A model generated the notes under the pieces. That model was not told where the DNA came from. It did no database searches and saw nothing but the letters and a program-made list of their open reading frames with translations. From Oppiella nova (taxonomy: Eukaryota > Arthropoda > Arachnida > Sarcoptiformes > Oppiidae), in contig CAJPVJ010000008.1 of the NCBI GenBank assembly GCA_905397405.1, positions 51,432 to 115,431 of the forward strand: a stretch of DNA of 64,000 nucleotides. Direction: 5' to 3'. Below are positions 27,983 through 37,732 of this stretch, piece by piece (within the stretch, counting starts at the first letter, position 1; every line of letters starts with the position of its first letter). The position numbers were made by a program, and so were the translations under genes.

Positions 27983-28618
27983 ATGTTGCAATCTGAGCGT
28001 AGCGCCTTGATCGTTGTTGATGTACAAAATGGTTTCACTTCGGGGGGAAATTTAGAAGTTGCCCATGCTGAGCAAATTATTCCAACCATCAATCAATTGG
28101 CACTACATTTTGACAATATTGTATTGACTCAAGATTGGCACCCTGAAAACCATATTTCATTTGTTGAGAATCATCCCAACCGTAAAGCTTATGACCTGAT
28201 CAGCTTAGATTACGGCCCGCAAGTATTGTGGCCATCACACTGCGTACAAGGGACGCAAGATGCTGAATTCCATCCTGATCTAAACATACCAACCGCACAA
28301 CTGATTATTCGTAAAGGCTTTCGTTCTCAAATTGACAGCTATTCAGCCTTTATGGAAGCTGATCATAAAACCACTACAGGCTTGACGGGCTATCTTAAAG
28401 AGCGTGGTATAGATACGGTGTATATCGTCGGGATTGCAACAGACTTCTGCGTCGCATGGACGGCCATGGATGCCGCTAAGTTAGGTTTTAAAGCCTTTGT
28501 TATTTCGGACGCGACCAAAGCAATTGATTTACATGGTTCTTTACAACACGCATGGCAGGAAATGCTGGCTGTCGGTGTAAAACGCGTGATCTCAAAAGAG
28601 ATTTTCAACGCAGCATAA
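27983..28618 (+). CDS. pncA: nicotinamidase
   Basis: Hydrolyses nicotinamide to nicotinate in the NAD salvage route; PncB at 45297 uses the product. The 211-residue protein has the catalytic triad of the family: Asp13 (VVDVQNGF), a Lys in the middle (RKGF) and Cys156 (GIATDFCVAWT). Metal ligands are in the DWHPENH segment. AGGGTAGGG precedes the ATG. It is well separated from dapA. Confidence 0.95.
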   Translation: MLQSERSALIVVDVQNGFTSGGNLEVAHAEQIIPTINQLALHFDNIVLTQDWHPENHISFVENHPNRKAYDLISLDYGPQVLWPSHCVQGTQDAEFHPDLNIPTAQLIIRKGFRSQIDSYSAFMEADHKTTTGLTGYLKERGIDTVYIVGIATDFCVAWTAMDAAKLGFKAFVISDATKAIDLHGSLQHAWQEMLAVGVKRVISKEIFNAA

Positions 28619-28711
28619 GCATAAAGACTTGCATCATTTGAGAAATATTACTGCTTTAGAACATCTTGTTTTAAGATAAGCCGAAATCCTCAATCTGCTT
28701 GGGTAAGGACA

Positions 28712-29665
28712 ATGTCAGCAATTTTACGTTTTAGTCAGTTTGTACAAAAAACTTTTGCCCTATGGGTTGTGGTGTTTGCCTTTATTGCCTTATGTTTTCC
28801 AGCAGCATTTGTCTGGATGAAAGCATATATTCCATGGGTTTTAGGGATTATCATGCTGGGAATGGGTATGACCATGACCGTGGACGAATTTAAGAATGTC
28901 TTGTCAAATCCCAAAGCGGTTGTGATCGGTGTCGTTGCACATTTTGTGGTGATGCCCAGTGTGGCATTCTTTCTTTGTAAAGTTTTTAATTTACCACCCG
29001 AAATTGCGGTAGGAGTAATCCTTGTCGGCTGTTGCCCCGGAGGGACAGCATCCAATGTCATCACCTATATGGCCAAAGGAAATACTGCTTTATCCGTCAC
29101 ATGTACATCTGTTTCAACGTTTTTAGCGCCTATTTTGACACCTGCAATATTCTATGTGTTAGCCAGCCAGTGGATTCCGATTGATGCGGGTTCAATGTTT
29201 ATCGACATTCTTAAAGTGGTAATTTTTCCAATTATTTTGGGCGTGATTTTAAGAAGCTTATTTAAACAAAAGACTGAGCAATATATTCAAGTGATGCCTT
29301 TGATCTCTGTGATTGCCATTGTGGTGATCGTGGCAGCAATTATTGCAGCCAGTAAGGCTTCAATTTTGCAATCGGGCTTGCTGATTTTGGGTGTGGTGAT
29401 TTTACATAATGGTTTAGGCTTTTTATTAGGCTATTGGGCAAGTCGTCTATTCAACCTATCTTATCCTGACTCTAAAGCTGTTGCGATTGAAGTGGGGATG
29501 CAAAATTCTGGTTTAGGTGTGACCTTAGCGGCAATACATTTTGCAGCATCTCCAATAACCGCAGTGCCAAGTGCTATTTTTAGTTTATGGCATAATATTT
29601 CAGGGCCTGTTTTAGCCACGTATTGGGCAGCGAAAGCAGATAAAATGGCTGAAAATAAACAATAA
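28712..29665 (+). CDS. bile acid:sodium symporter (BASS) family transporter
   Basis: A 317-residue inner-membrane protein with about nine to ten hydrophobic helices. The conserved GCCPGGTASNVITYMAKGN block and the second EVGMQNSGLGVTLA motif (the Na+-binding crossover helices) are clear. Bacterial members import organic anions such as pantoate or pyruvate-like acids with Na+; the substrate here is not shown. GGTAAGGAC precedes the ATG. It follows pncA by about 90 bases on the same strand. Confidence 0.92.
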   Translation: MSAILRFSQFVQKTFALWVVVFAFIALCFPAAFVWMKAYIPWVLGIIMLGMGMTMTVDEFKNVLSNPKAVVIGVVAHFVVMPSVAFFLCKVFNLPPEIAVGVILVGCCPGGTASNVITYMAKGNTALSVTCTSVSTFLAPILTPAIFYVLASQWIPIDAGSMFIDILKVVIFPIILGVILRSLFKQKTEQYIQVMPLISVIAIVVIVAAIIAASKASILQSGLLILGVVILHNGLGFLLGYWASRLFNLSYPDSKAVAIEVGMQNSGLGVTLAAIHFAASPITAVPSAIFSLWHNISGPVLATYWAAKADKMAENKQ

Positions 29666-29692
29666 TACTATTTTAAAATTTACCTTTCATTT

Positions 29693-29716
29693 AGAGAGCT
29701 TTGGCTCTCTTTTTAT
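29693..29716 (+). terminator. terminator of the BASS transporter gene
   Basis: AGAGAGC and GCTCTCT flank a 4-base loop, followed by TTTTT. Confidence 0.85.
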
Positions 29717-29725
29717 TTATAGTGC

Positions 29726-30196
29726 TTATTCATACGCTAACTGTTTTAAAAACTCATCCTCAGTGAGTACGCTAAAGCCATGTTGTTCGAGTAGGGCTAC
29801 GGTAACCCCTTTGCCTGATATTTTATGCCCTGAAAATGATCCATCATAAATCATCTGTGAACCACAAGAAGGACTGTTGGCTTTTAAAATAATATGTGTA
29901 ACTTGATGGTATTGGGCGAGTTTTAGGGTTTTTTCTGCACCCAAAATAAATTCAGCCGAAACATCATCACCATTGGCGTCTTTTACTTTGGCTTGCCCTT
30001 TTAAAACTTGATAACCATCACCACCTACGATTTCAGCAGGTTGCCGAGGTGTACTTAAGCCGCCTGAAACTTCAGGACAAATCACTACGGCTTGTTGCTT
30101 GTCTAGCAGTTGTTTAAGCTTGTGTTGTAGGCAGTTCTTGGCATCGTAGCGAACATTTTCACCCACAAGACATGCACTAATCAGATATTTTTTCAT
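29726..30196 (-). CDS. DUF523-family protein
   Basis: A 156-residue cytoplasmic protein that begins MKKYLISACLVGENVRYDA, the typical DUF523 opening. It has conserved Cys residues (SACL, NCLQ, ICPEVSGG and NSPSCG). The family is thought to be a sulfur-related enzyme, but no function is established. Its start codon overlaps the stop of the GNAT gene by one base, so they are translationally coupled. Confidence 0.88.
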   Translation of the reverse strand: MKKYLISACLVGENVRYDAKNCLQHKLKQLLDKQQAVVICPEVSGGLSTPRQPAEIVGGDGYQVLKGQAKVKDANGDDVSAEFILGAEKTLKLAQYHQVTHIILKANSPSCGSQMIYDGSFSGHKISGKGVTVALLEQHGFSVLTEDEFLKQLAYE

Positions 30197-30714
30197 TATC
30201 TTGAGGTTAATTCGAGTTGCATTAAATTCATACCAATATCATATAAATCGGTTTTAAAGTCGATGCTTAATTTCTCTGTAAAAGCAAAATTTTGATAGAA
30301 TTTTTTTGCACGGGTATTGGTTGTTAATACTTCCAAAAATACAGAAGCTTGTTGATGTTCACGTGCAATATCAATCGTATTTTGCATAAGCGCAGATGCA
30401 AAATTTTTCCCAACCGCTTCTTTAAGCAAGTAAATTTTCTGTAATTCTGCACCAGTAATATCTAAATGTGGTTCATATTGGTTGAGATTTAACTTGGCAT
30501 ATCCAATAATTTGCGCTTGTTCATTTTCAAGCAATAACCAAATTTGATCAGGATCTCGCAGAGATTCAGACAAATTTTCTAAACTAAAATTTTGATTGAG
30601 AAAGCTTTGTAGGCCTTGTTCTGCCCAAAGATCAGCAAAATGTTGGCGATATGTGGTGCAGGCAAGCTGATTGAGTTGCTTGAGATGGATTGGTGTAGCT
30701 GGATAAATTTTCAT
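30196..30714 (-). CDS. GNAT-family N-acetyltransferase
   Basis: A 172-residue acetyl-CoA-dependent acetyltransferase. The acetyl-CoA binding loop is in LKEAVGKNFASALMQNT (Q/RxxGxG/A-like, somewhat degenerate), with a downstream LEVLTTNTRAKKFYQNFAF that is typical of motif B. The substrate is unknown. It is coupled to the DUF523 gene downstream. Confidence 0.88.
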   Translation of the reverse strand: MKIYPATPIHLKQLNQLACTTYRQHFADLWAEQGLQSFLNQNFSLENLSESLRDPDQIWLLLENEQAQIIGYAKLNLNQYEPHLDITGAELQKIYLLKEAVGKNFASALMQNTIDIAREHQQASVFLEVLTTNTRAKKFYQNFAFTEKLSIDFKTDLYDIGMNLMQLELTSR

Positions 30715-30807
30715 TATATTTTGTCATTAAATGACGCTTTGCTATACCTTGAATTTGTATTCAATCATGTATGAATTTCATGGGATAATCAATCCGAAAT
30801 AGGGAAA

Positions 30808-31089
30808 ATGAATCTTGTTATGAGTGTGTATGTCGATCGCGCAAAAGTTCCTTTTAAAGGCCAAGAATGGTGTCATTTGATGGCAGATACACTGGAGGAA
30901 TTACATCATTTTGCGCAAATGCTGGAAATCGATGCCCGTTTATTTCATCGCTCAGCGTCTTATCCGCATTATGATATTACCCTGCAAATGCGTGTGATGG
31001 CGATTGCTTATGGCGCAATTGATGCAGATCGAAAAACCATTATTGCTTGTGGAAAAAAGCTGAAGTTACAACTCAACCAATCTTTATAA
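30808..31089 (+). CDS. DUF4031-family protein
   Basis: A small protein of 93 residues. The family usually begins MxVYVD, which suits the second ATG (30820), though the first is 30808; the upstream AGGG is very close to the first. The motifs CHLMADTLEELHHFA and the SYPHYDI segment match DUF4031. Function unknown. It is divergent from the GNAT gene. Confidence 0.82.
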   Translation: MNLVMSVYVDRAKVPFKGQEWCHLMADTLEELHHFAQMLEIDARLFHRSASYPHYDITLQMRVMAIAYGAIDADRKTIIACGKKLKLQLNQSL

Positions 31090-31228
31090 AGTATTGGTTT
31101 TTATTTCAGCTTGATAAAACCGTATCTCCAGAAAAATACTTTATCGCGATTAAGTCTTGTCCTTATGAGAAGCACAAGAGTAGAATCTTTTATGATGAAA
31201 AATTATGAACAACGATTGTGATTAATAT

Positions 31229-31549
31229 ATGACTTTTAAAGACGGCTCAACAGAAATATCGCAAGACGAGATTATTATTCTGGCTGAAACTTTTCGACTT
31301 TTAGGAGATGCCTCACGTCTCAGAATTCTTTTATTCTGTATGCGTGGACCTAGTCCAGTAGGCGATATCTGTGAAGCACTCGATTTGTCGCAATCTTTGG
31401 TTAGTCATCATTTACGTTTATTACGTTCAGCACGCTTGGTGAAAAGTGAGCGTCAGGCCAAACAAGTCTTATATGAAATCGCTGATACGCATGTCAGTCA
31501 TGTTCTGTCTGATATGGCAAAACATATTGCAGAAGAGCAGTGTGGTTAA
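31229..31549 (+). CDS. ArsR/SmtB-family zinc-type metal repressor
   Basis: A 106-residue winged-helix repressor. The DNA-binding helices span residues about 45-75 (GDICEALDLSQSLVSHHLRLLR). The helix-5 metal site is intact: Asp86 and His88, then His99 and Glu102, the exact D-x-H-(10)-H-x-x-E spacing of SmtB and its zinc-responsive relatives. There is no ELCxCD motif of the arsenic or cadmium type. It is convergent with the CDF exporter at 31660, whose promoter carries a matching palindrome, so it very likely controls that gene. Confidence 0.9.
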   Translation: MTFKDGSTEISQDEIIILAETFRLLGDASRLRILLFCMRGPSPVGDICEALDLSQSLVSHHLRLLRSARLVKSERQAKQVLYEIADTHVSHVLSDMAKHIAEEQCG

Positions 31550-31602
31550 ATTTTCTATTTTTTAAATCGATTTTAAAACTAAAGTGAATTTCAAAATGTG
31601 GA

Positions 31603-31635
31603 TGCCACAAGGCAACAATCAATGACCTTGTGGCA
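31603..31635. terminator. hairpin between the repressor and exporter genes
   Basis: TGCCACAAGG and its complement flank a 13-base loop between two convergent genes. There is only a modest T stretch on either strand. Confidence 0.6.
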
Positions 31636-31659
31636 CTTTGTGCTTGATCCATATTGATC

Positions 31660-32631
31660 TTAATGACTATGTCCAGCATGAGGATCAATTTTTGTCGGTT
31701 TTTCAAGGCTACAGCTGCTATCACCTTGCCAATCAATCGCGACAGTTGGATGTTCAATATCAAATTTGGTTTTTAATTCATGTTCAATTTGTTCGGTGAG
31801 TGTCTTGATATCAACACCTGCTTCAGGTTGGACATGTAATGTTGCCATTGCTCTTCCTGAAGTAATCATCCATACATGAATATGGCTAATTTTCTGAATG
31901 CCTTGAACGGATTTTAATAAGTGAGTGGTGATATCTGTTGTATTCGCATTGGCAGGCGCACCTTCTAATAAAATATGAATGGTTTGTTTAAACAAAGACC
32001 ATGCACTGCGCAATACAAGTAATGATACAAGCACAGACAAAATAGGATCAATCGGTGTCCAGCCTGAGTACCAGATGACGATTGCAGCAATAATTGCAGC
32101 AACAGAACCCAATAAGTCACCCATCACGTGCAGAATCGCACCTTTGATATTTACATGATCCGTATCATCTCGTGTGAGGTACCATAAAACAAAGATATTC
32201 ACCAACATACCAACAATTGCGACAATAAACATCGGTCCTGCAAGTACGGGTTGAGGTGATTGAAAGCGTACAATCGCTTCATAGACGATCCATCCAACAA
32301 TCCCAAACAATGTTAGAGAATTGATCAGACCTGCAATCACTTCAAAGCGCATATAGCCGAAAGTACGTGATTTATCCGCAGTACGACGCCCAAAGCGAAA
32401 CGCTGCATATGCTAATCCTAATGCAAGTGCATCCGTCATCATATGGCCTGCATCAGCTAACAGTGCCAGTGAACCAGATATGATTCCCCCAGCAGCTTCA
32501 ACAAGCATAAAACTGAAAATAATGAAGAAAGAAATCAGAATTTTTCTTTCATTTCCTGTAGTTGCTTCAGGTACATGTGCGTGGTTGTGATCACTATGGC
32601 TATTATGGGGGTGATTATGATTGTGTCCCAT
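31660..32631 (-). CDS. cation diffusion facilitator (CDF) zinc exporter, CzcD/ZitB-like
   Basis: A 323-residue inner-membrane metal/proton antiporter. It has a histidine-rich N-terminus (about nine His in the first 20 residues) and a short C-terminal HAGHSH, six helices and the metal site pattern in LLADAGHMMTDALALG (HxxxD) and the later HVMGDLLGSV. It would export Zn2+ (perhaps also Co2+/Cd2+) from the cytoplasm. Its promoter region contains a 24 bp near-perfect palindrome. Confidence 0.92.
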   Translation of the reverse strand: MGHNHNHPHNSHSDHNHAHVPEATTGNERKILISFFIIFSFMLVEAAGGIISGSLALLADAGHMMTDALALGLAYAAFRFGRRTADKSRTFGYMRFEVIAGLINSLTLFGIVGWIVYEAIVRFQSPQPVLAGPMFIVAIVGMLVNIFVLWYLTRDDTDHVNIKGAILHVMGDLLGSVAAIIAAIVIWYSGWTPIDPILSVLVSLLVLRSAWSLFKQTIHILLEGAPANANTTDITTHLLKSVQGIQKISHIHVWMITSGRAMATLHVQPEAGVDIKTLTEQIEHELKTKFDIEHPTVAIDWQGDSSCSLEKPTKIDPHAGHSH

Positions 32632-32655
32632 AAGGACCTCTGAATTGGATTATTT

Positions 32656-32679
32656 ACATATGAATATATGTTCATATGT
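32656..32679. promoter_or_regulatory. ArsR/SmtB-type operator upstream of the CDF gene
   Basis: A 24 bp palindrome: ACATATGAATAT then ATGTTCATATGT, 11 of 12 paired bases. The centre TGAA-N6-TTCA (32661-32674) matches the classical SmtB/CadC-type target. It sits 25 bases before the CDF start codon, so binding would block transcription when zinc is low. Confidence 0.82.
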
Positions 32680-32951
32680 TTGTTTTGTCAAATAGCTTCA
32701 TGTTAATTTTTTATTGCATTGTGAATCAAAAAATTTTAAAAATCTGATGTCATAAGGCACTTAGGTTTAATAAAACAGAATAGAAATAAAGTTTTTAAAA
32801 CGAACTGATTCACTTTCGAGCTTATTTACTTTGATACGAAGTAAAAAGGAGGCTATTTTTCGCTCAGGGATTTTGTTGGTTCAAGTTTAAGAAGATGGTT
32901 TTTGTTCAGGTTATTTTTAAATTGATGGATCTATAAAAATCAGGCATAAAA

Positions 32952-32995
32952 AATCCACACATTCATGCAATTTTATCGCACGGTTTGTGTGGATT
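32952..32995 (-). terminator. terminator of glmS
   Basis: AATCCACACA and TGTGTGGATT flank a 24-base loop that may fold further. On the minus strand it continues into TTTTTTATG. Confidence 0.75.
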
Positions 32996-33061
32996 GCTTG
33001 AGCTATTGATATGTGTATGAAACTTAATTTATTTCATACACTACAATAAGTAACTGATTGA

Positions 33062-34900
33062 TTATTCAACCGTAACTGATTTTGCTAAATTACGAGGTTG
33101 GTCTACGTCAGTACCACGTAATACCGCAACATGATAAGACAACAATTGCACAGGTACACTATAAACGATTGGCGCTAACCAAGTATTGACCGTTGGAACA
33201 TAGACAACATGTTGGCGTTCTTTAGCCACGATACCGCTATTTTCATCAGCAAAAACAAACAGTTCACCACCACGTGCTTGGACTTCTTCCATATTGGATT
33301 TAAGTTTATCCAGCATGTCATCATTCGGTGCAAGAATCACCACAGGCATATCATTGTCGACCAAAGCCAGTGGGCCATGTTTCAATTCACCCGCAGCATA
33401 ACCTTCGGCATGAATATATGAAATTTCTTTAAGTTTTAATGCACCTTCAAGCGCAATTGGGAATTCTGTACCGCGACCCAAGAACAAGCAATGCTGTTTC
33501 TCTTTGAACAGAACAGACAAACGTAAAATTTCTGCATCATTTTGTAAGGTATCTAAAATGACTTTAGGGATATGCCACAACGCAGAAGTGATTTCATCAA
33601 TACGTTCAGCTGAAATGGTTTGCTTAACTTGACCAAGTTTAAGGGTCAATAACATCAAAGCCGCAAGCTGTGTGGTAAATGCTTTGGTTGATGCGACCCC
33701 AATTTCAGGACCAGCTAGGGTTAATAAATGATGATTTGTTTCACGAACCATAGATGAGGTCGCGACATTACAAATCGTCATGGTATAGATATTCACCCCT
33801 TTTGCTTTGGCACGCTTTTGGGTATCACGTAATGCAGCCAAGGTATCTGCAGTTTCACCTGATTGGGAAATACAAACATACAAGGTGTTATCTACAATCA
33901 CAGGCGAGCGATAACGGAACTCACTGGCAATTTCAACTTGGCAAGGCAGATCAATCAGTTGTTCAAACCAATATTTTGCAATCATTCCCGCATGGTAGCT
34001 GGTACCACAAGCAAGCACTTGAACTTGCTGAACATTTTTAAAATCTATTTCAGCATTTTGTAAAAAGTCTTCTCGTAATGTATTGCCATTTAAAGCTTGA
34101 GAGATCGTTTGTTGAATTGCTTCAGGTTGCTCAAAAATTTCTTTGAGCATGTAGTGTTTATATTCACCTTTAGAGGCATTACTCACGGTTGCATCCAGCT
34201 CTTTCACCGGACGATCAACCAATTGATCATTAACAAAAACTTCAATCGTTTCACGAGTTAAACGCGCAATATCACCTTCTTCAAGATAGATAAAACGGTT
34301 GGTCACAGGTAATAGTGCCAATTGGTCTGAACTAATAAAGTTCTCACCAATACCGACACCAATGACTAAAGGTGAGCCTTCACGAACAGCAATTAATTCA
34401 TTTGGGTAATCGGTATGCACAATCCCCAGTGCATAAGCACCTTTCAGTTGAGGTACGATTTCTTCAACGGCTTTTAATAAATTTGGCGATGATTTTAGTG
34501 CTTCAGTAATTAAGTGAGCAACGACTTCAGTATCGGTTTGAGATGTAAACACATAACCCAAAGCTTCAAGATCATCTTTAAGCTCTTGGTAATTTTCAAT
34601 AATACCGTTATGTACCACTGCAACATGCCCAGAAATATGCGGATGGGCATTGTTTTCAGTTGGTTTACCATGGGTTGCCCAACGTGTGTGTGCAATACCC
34701 ACAGAACCTAAAATATTCGACTCTGCAACCGCGCCTTCTAAATTTGCAACTTTACCAACACGACGTTCACGTAAGATTTGCCCCTGATCAACTAGAGCAA
34801 CACCCGCAGAGTCATAACCACGATATTCAAGACGTTTTAGGCCTTCAATTAAAATATTTGTAATGCTTCGTTCAGCAACGCCACCAACAATACCGCACAT
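33062..34900 (-). CDS. glmS: glutamine-fructose-6-phosphate aminotransferase
   Basis: Makes glucosamine-6-phosphate from fructose-6-phosphate and glutamine, the entry to peptidoglycan and LPS sugar synthesis. 612 residues. The nucleophile is Cys2 (MCGIVGG), exposed after Met removal. The glutaminase domain is followed by two SIS domains (SQSGETADT and STKAFTTQ). The C-terminus DQPRNLAKSVTVE is the conserved end that TnsD recognises in Tn7 systems. It begins 12 bases after glmU, so the two form a unit. Confidence 0.97.
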   Translation of the reverse strand: MCGIVGGVAERSITNILIEGLKRLEYRGYDSAGVALVDQGQILRERRVGKVANLEGAVAESNILGSVGIAHTRWATHGKPTENNAHPHISGHVAVVHNGIIENYQELKDDLEALGYVFTSQTDTEVVAHLITEALKSSPNLLKAVEEIVPQLKGAYALGIVHTDYPNELIAVREGSPLVIGVGIGENFISSDQLALLPVTNRFIYLEEGDIARLTRETIEVFVNDQLVDRPVKELDATVSNASKGEYKHYMLKEIFEQPEAIQQTISQALNGNTLREDFLQNAEIDFKNVQQVQVLACGTSYHAGMIAKYWFEQLIDLPCQVEIASEFRYRSPVIVDNTLYVCISQSGETADTLAALRDTQKRAKAKGVNIYTMTICNVATSSMVRETNHHLLTLAGPEIGVASTKAFTTQLAALMLLTLKLGQVKQTISAERIDEITSALWHIPKVILDTLQNDAEILRLSVLFKEKQHCLFLGRGTEFPIALEGALKLKEISYIHAEGYAAGELKHGPLALVDNDMPVVILAPNDDMLDKLKSNMEEVQARGGELFVFADENSGIVAKERQHVVYVPTVNTWLAPIVYSVPVQLLSYHVAVLRGTDVDQPRNLAKSVTVE

Positions 34901-34912
34901 AATAATATCCTC

Positions 34913-36277
34913 TTATTTCTTGACCTTTTGGGGACGTTGATAATTTTCTTTCGAAATTTGTTTTGCACGTTCAAATGCAAGACTGTTGTCTGCTACATCA
35001 TGGGTAATCACTGAACCCGCACCTGTGGTTGCGCCATGCCCAATTTTAATCGGTGCAACCAGTGAGTTGTTGGTTCCAATAAAGGCATTATCACCAATGA
35101 TGGTTTTGTGTTTATTGGCGCCATCATAATTACAGGTAATTGTACCTGCACCGATGTTTGAACCCGCACCAATTTCTGCATCGCCTAAATAGGTGAAATG
35201 ATTGGCTTTTGAACCGAGACCAACAGAAGTGTTTTTCACTTCAACAAAGTTACCGATATGAACTTCATCTGCCAATTTCGCACCTGGACGTAGTCGTGCA
35301 AAAGGACCAATGTGTACATCTGCACCAATCACTGCATCTTCAAAAACACTATACGGTTGAACTTTGGTTCCTGCCGCAATTTGAGTATTTTTGATAATAC
35401 ATCCTGCGCCAATTTCAACGCCATTTCCGAAAGTACATTGACCTTCAATAATCACATTAATATCAATACGAACGTCAGTACCCGCGGTGAGTTGACCACG
35501 TAAATCAAAACGTGAAGGGTCAATCAAATGCACGCCTTGTTGCATCAGTAATTTGGCTTGATAGTTTTGGAATTCTCGCTCTAATGCTGCAAGTTGAATG
35601 CGATCATTCACGCCTTCAACTTCAAAAGCCAATTCTGGTTGAATGGATGCGATTTCCATACCATCCGCTAAAGCCATTGCCACGATATCAGTGAGGTAGT
35701 ACTCGCCTTGAGCATTGTCATTGCTGAGTTTAGGTAACCATTCATGTAATTTGGCATTGCTCACACAGTAAATACCTGTGTTGATTTCTTTAATTTGACG
35801 TTGTTCATCAGAAGCATCTTTATGTTCAACAATCGCTTGGATTTTTCCATCCTTACGTACGATGCGACCGTAGCCAGTAGAATCATCAAGCGTTAATGTG
35901 ACTAAACCGATGCCTGTTTGACTGGATACATCAACCAAGCGTTGTAGGGTACTTTGTTGTACGCAAGGCACATCACCAGAAAGGATCAAAGAAATGCCAT
36001 CTTGGGGCAAAACAGGTAAAGTCACTTTAACGGCATGACCCGTACCGAGTTGTTCGGTTTGCTCTACCCATTGAATATTTTCATGTGCAAATGCATTTTG
36101 AACTAGATCACCACCGTGACCAAAGATTGTAATGATATTTTTTGCTTGTAATTGTTTTGCTGTTTCAATCACATGACCGAGTAGTGGGCGTCCTGCTAAA
36201 GGTTGGAGTACCTTGGGTAAACTAGAACGCATACGTGTTCCTTTACCTGCAGCAAGAATGATCACAGTTGTAGACAT
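34913..36277 (-). CDS. glmU: bifunctional GlmU: UDP-GlcNAc pyrophosphorylase / GlcN-1-P acetyltransferase
   Basis: Acetylates glucosamine-1-phosphate and then makes UDP-GlcNAc. 454 residues. The uridyltransferase signature [17 protein letters not shown] is at the N-terminus. The C-terminal left-handed beta helix has hexapeptide repeats (for example [20 protein letters not shown]), with the acetyltransferase active-site region [10 protein letters not shown]. It is followed closely by glmS and preceded by pgpA 21 bases upstream. Confidence 0.97.
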   Translation of the reverse strand: MSTTVIILAAGKGTRMRSSLPKVLQPLAGRPLLGHVIETAKQLQAKNIITIFGHGGDLVQNAFAHENIQWVEQTEQLGTGHAVKVTLPVLPQDGISLILSGDVPCVQQSTLQRLVDVSSQTGIGLVTLTLDDSTGYGRIVRKDGKIQAIVEHKDASDEQRQIKEINTGIYCVSNAKLHEWLPKLSNDNAQGEYYLTDIVAMALADGMEIASIQPELAFEVEGVNDRIQLAALEREFQNYQAKLLMQQGVHLIDPSRFDLRGQLTAGTDVRIDINVIIEGQCTFGNGVEIGAGCIIKNTQIAAGTKVQPYSVFEDAVIGADVHIGPFARLRPGAKLADEVHIGNFVEVKNTSVGLGSKANHFTYLGDAEIGAGSNIGAGTITCNYDGANKHKTIIGDNAFIGTNNSLVAPIKIGHGATTGAGSVITHDVADNSLAFERAKQISKENYQRPQKVKK

Positions 36278-36298
36278 ATCACACCTAACAGATCTGGC

Positions 36299-36805
36299 TT
36301 AAGCCATTTTAAAATATAAATAAATCACGATACATATTGCTGCCCAGAGGCCTGCAATAATATCGTCAAGCATGATCCCAAAGCCACCATCGACTTTTTG
36401 GTCAATGACACGAATAGGCCATGGTTTCCAGACATCAAATAAACGGAACAGTGCAAATCCAACCAGTGCCCAAATCCAATTCATTTGTCCTAAATAAATT
36501 AAAGGCAGGAACGTGATTGATTGCCCAGCAAACTCATCCCAAACAATGCGCCCATCATCATGCACATGGATAATCTCTGCGGTTTTCCCACAAATCCAAA
36601 TACCGACCAATGACATGATTATGATGGCCAATATGGAGCCATAAAAACCAATTGCAAGCCAAATCGGAATAAACAAAAGCGCAAATGCTGAGCCAAATGT
36701 ACCTGGTGCTTTAGGCGCTAAGCCTGAACCAAAGCCCACACCGCAGAACACAATAAAGCGTTCAGCCCATGTCATACTTTTAAAGACAATCGGAGGTTTA
36801 TGCAA
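36299..36805 (-). CDS. pgpA: phosphatidylglycerophosphatase A
   Basis: Dephosphorylates phosphatidylglycerol phosphate in the inner membrane. The 168 residues have three to four hydrophobic segments and the PgpA motifs: FGSGLAPKAPGTFGS at the start, then VWDEFAGQSI and RLFDVWKPWPI, and DDIIAGLWA. Its start overlaps the end of thiL by eight bases, so translation is coupled. Confidence 0.92.
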   Translation of the reverse strand: MHKPPIVFKSMTWAERFIVFCGVGFGSGLAPKAPGTFGSAFALLFIPIWLAIGFYGSILAIIIMSLVGIWICGKTAEIIHVHDDGRIVWDEFAGQSITFLPLIYLGQMNWIWALVGFALFRLFDVWKPWPIRVIDQKVDGGFGIMLDDIIAGLWAAICIVIYLYFKMA

Positions 36806-37721
36806 AGTGTTGGTACCCTTGAAGTTGAAGTTGAAGTGGATGGTCTAAGCCATCTTTCTCAAATACAATCCCAGATTTTTGTGTAACTTGGCCGATGATT
36901 GTAGTGGTTACATTTGGTTTTAATTGCAAAAGTTTAGCATAATTTTGCATAGTTATTGTAAAGCATAACTCATAATCATCTCCGCCCGCTAAAGCATATT
37001 TCCATTGCTCATTGTTGCTGAGCTGCCTTAAAGCTGGATGAATTGGGAGTTGATTTAAATCTATTTTTGCACCGACACCCGAGGCATCTAAGATATGCCC
37101 GAGATCTTGAGCAAGTCCATCTGAAACATCAATCATACTGGACGCCAAGTCTTTTAACAGAGCACCTAATTCGCAGCGCGGTGTTGGGTAATCTAGACGT
37201 TGTTGTAGTGGATGTCCTAAATGTTTTAGCCCAAAAGCGGCATCACCAATCGAGCCACTGACTACAATTAAATCATCGACTTGTGCGCCAGAACGGGTAA
37301 TGGCTTTGCCTGTTTCAATCCAGCCCAGTGCAGTGACGGTAATAGTGAGATGTGGACTTTGTGTGGTATCACCACCAATTAAACGTACGCCAAATTGATC
37401 GCAACAATCATATAAACCCTGACTAAATTGTTTTAGCCAGTCATGATCAATTTGGGATAGGCTCAATGCGAGTAAAATACTGTGGGGTTTTGCACCCATT
37501 GCAGCAATATCTGACAGATTGACAGCAACAGATTTCCAGCCAATGGCATGTGGAGAGGTTTCTAGCGGAAAATGTCGACCAGCGACAAGGGTATCCGTAC
37601 AAATCACCAATTGATGATTCAAAGGCGGGGAGAGCAGAGCTGAGTCGTCACCGACGCCTAAATCAACATCAGTTTGCTGCTGACGATTGAAATAGGTCTC
37701 AATAATTGAAAACTCAGCCAT
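36798..37721 (-). CDS. thiL: thiamine-monophosphate kinase
   Basis: Phosphorylates thiamine phosphate to the active diphosphate. The 307 residues contain GVGDDSALL, TDTLVAGRHFP, the AVNLSDIAAMGA motif and GLAQDLGHI, all typical of ThiL (AIR synthase-like fold). It lies 11 bases after nusB and overlaps pgpA, as in E. coli nusB-thiL-pgpA. Confidence 0.95.
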   Translation of the reverse strand: MAEFSIIETYFNRQQQTDVDLGVGDDSALLSPPLNHQLVICTDTLVAGRHFPLETSPHAIGWKSVAVNLSDIAAMGAKPHSILLALSLSQIDHDWLKQFSQGLYDCCDQFGVRLIGGDTTQSPHLTITVTALGWIETGKAITRSGAQVDDLIVVSGSIGDAAFGLKHLGHPLQQRLDYPTPRCELGALLKDLASSMIDVSDGLAQDLGHILDASGVGAKIDLNQLPIHPALRQLSNNEQWKYALAGGDDYELCFTITMQNYAKLLQLKPNVTTTIIGQVTQKSGIVFEKDGLDHPLQLQLQGYQHFA

Positions 37722-37732
37722 GTAAAAACAAC

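Larger units (their letters stand above)
32632..33061. other. CDF promoter region and vacant attTn7-type position
   Basis: A 430-base gap. It holds the ArsR-type operator (32656-32679) and the glmS terminator (32952-32995). The Tn7 target lies about 25 bases beyond the glmS stop (near 33037); no transposon end is present there, so the site looks empty. No gene seen. Confidence 0.55.

Noticed and set aside
32690-32715. XerD-like CATGTTAATT
   Set aside because: No XerC arm lies 6 bases away, so it is not a dif-type site.
33020-33061. Tn7 insertion beside glmS
   Set aside because: No transposon ends or tns genes; the position appears empty.
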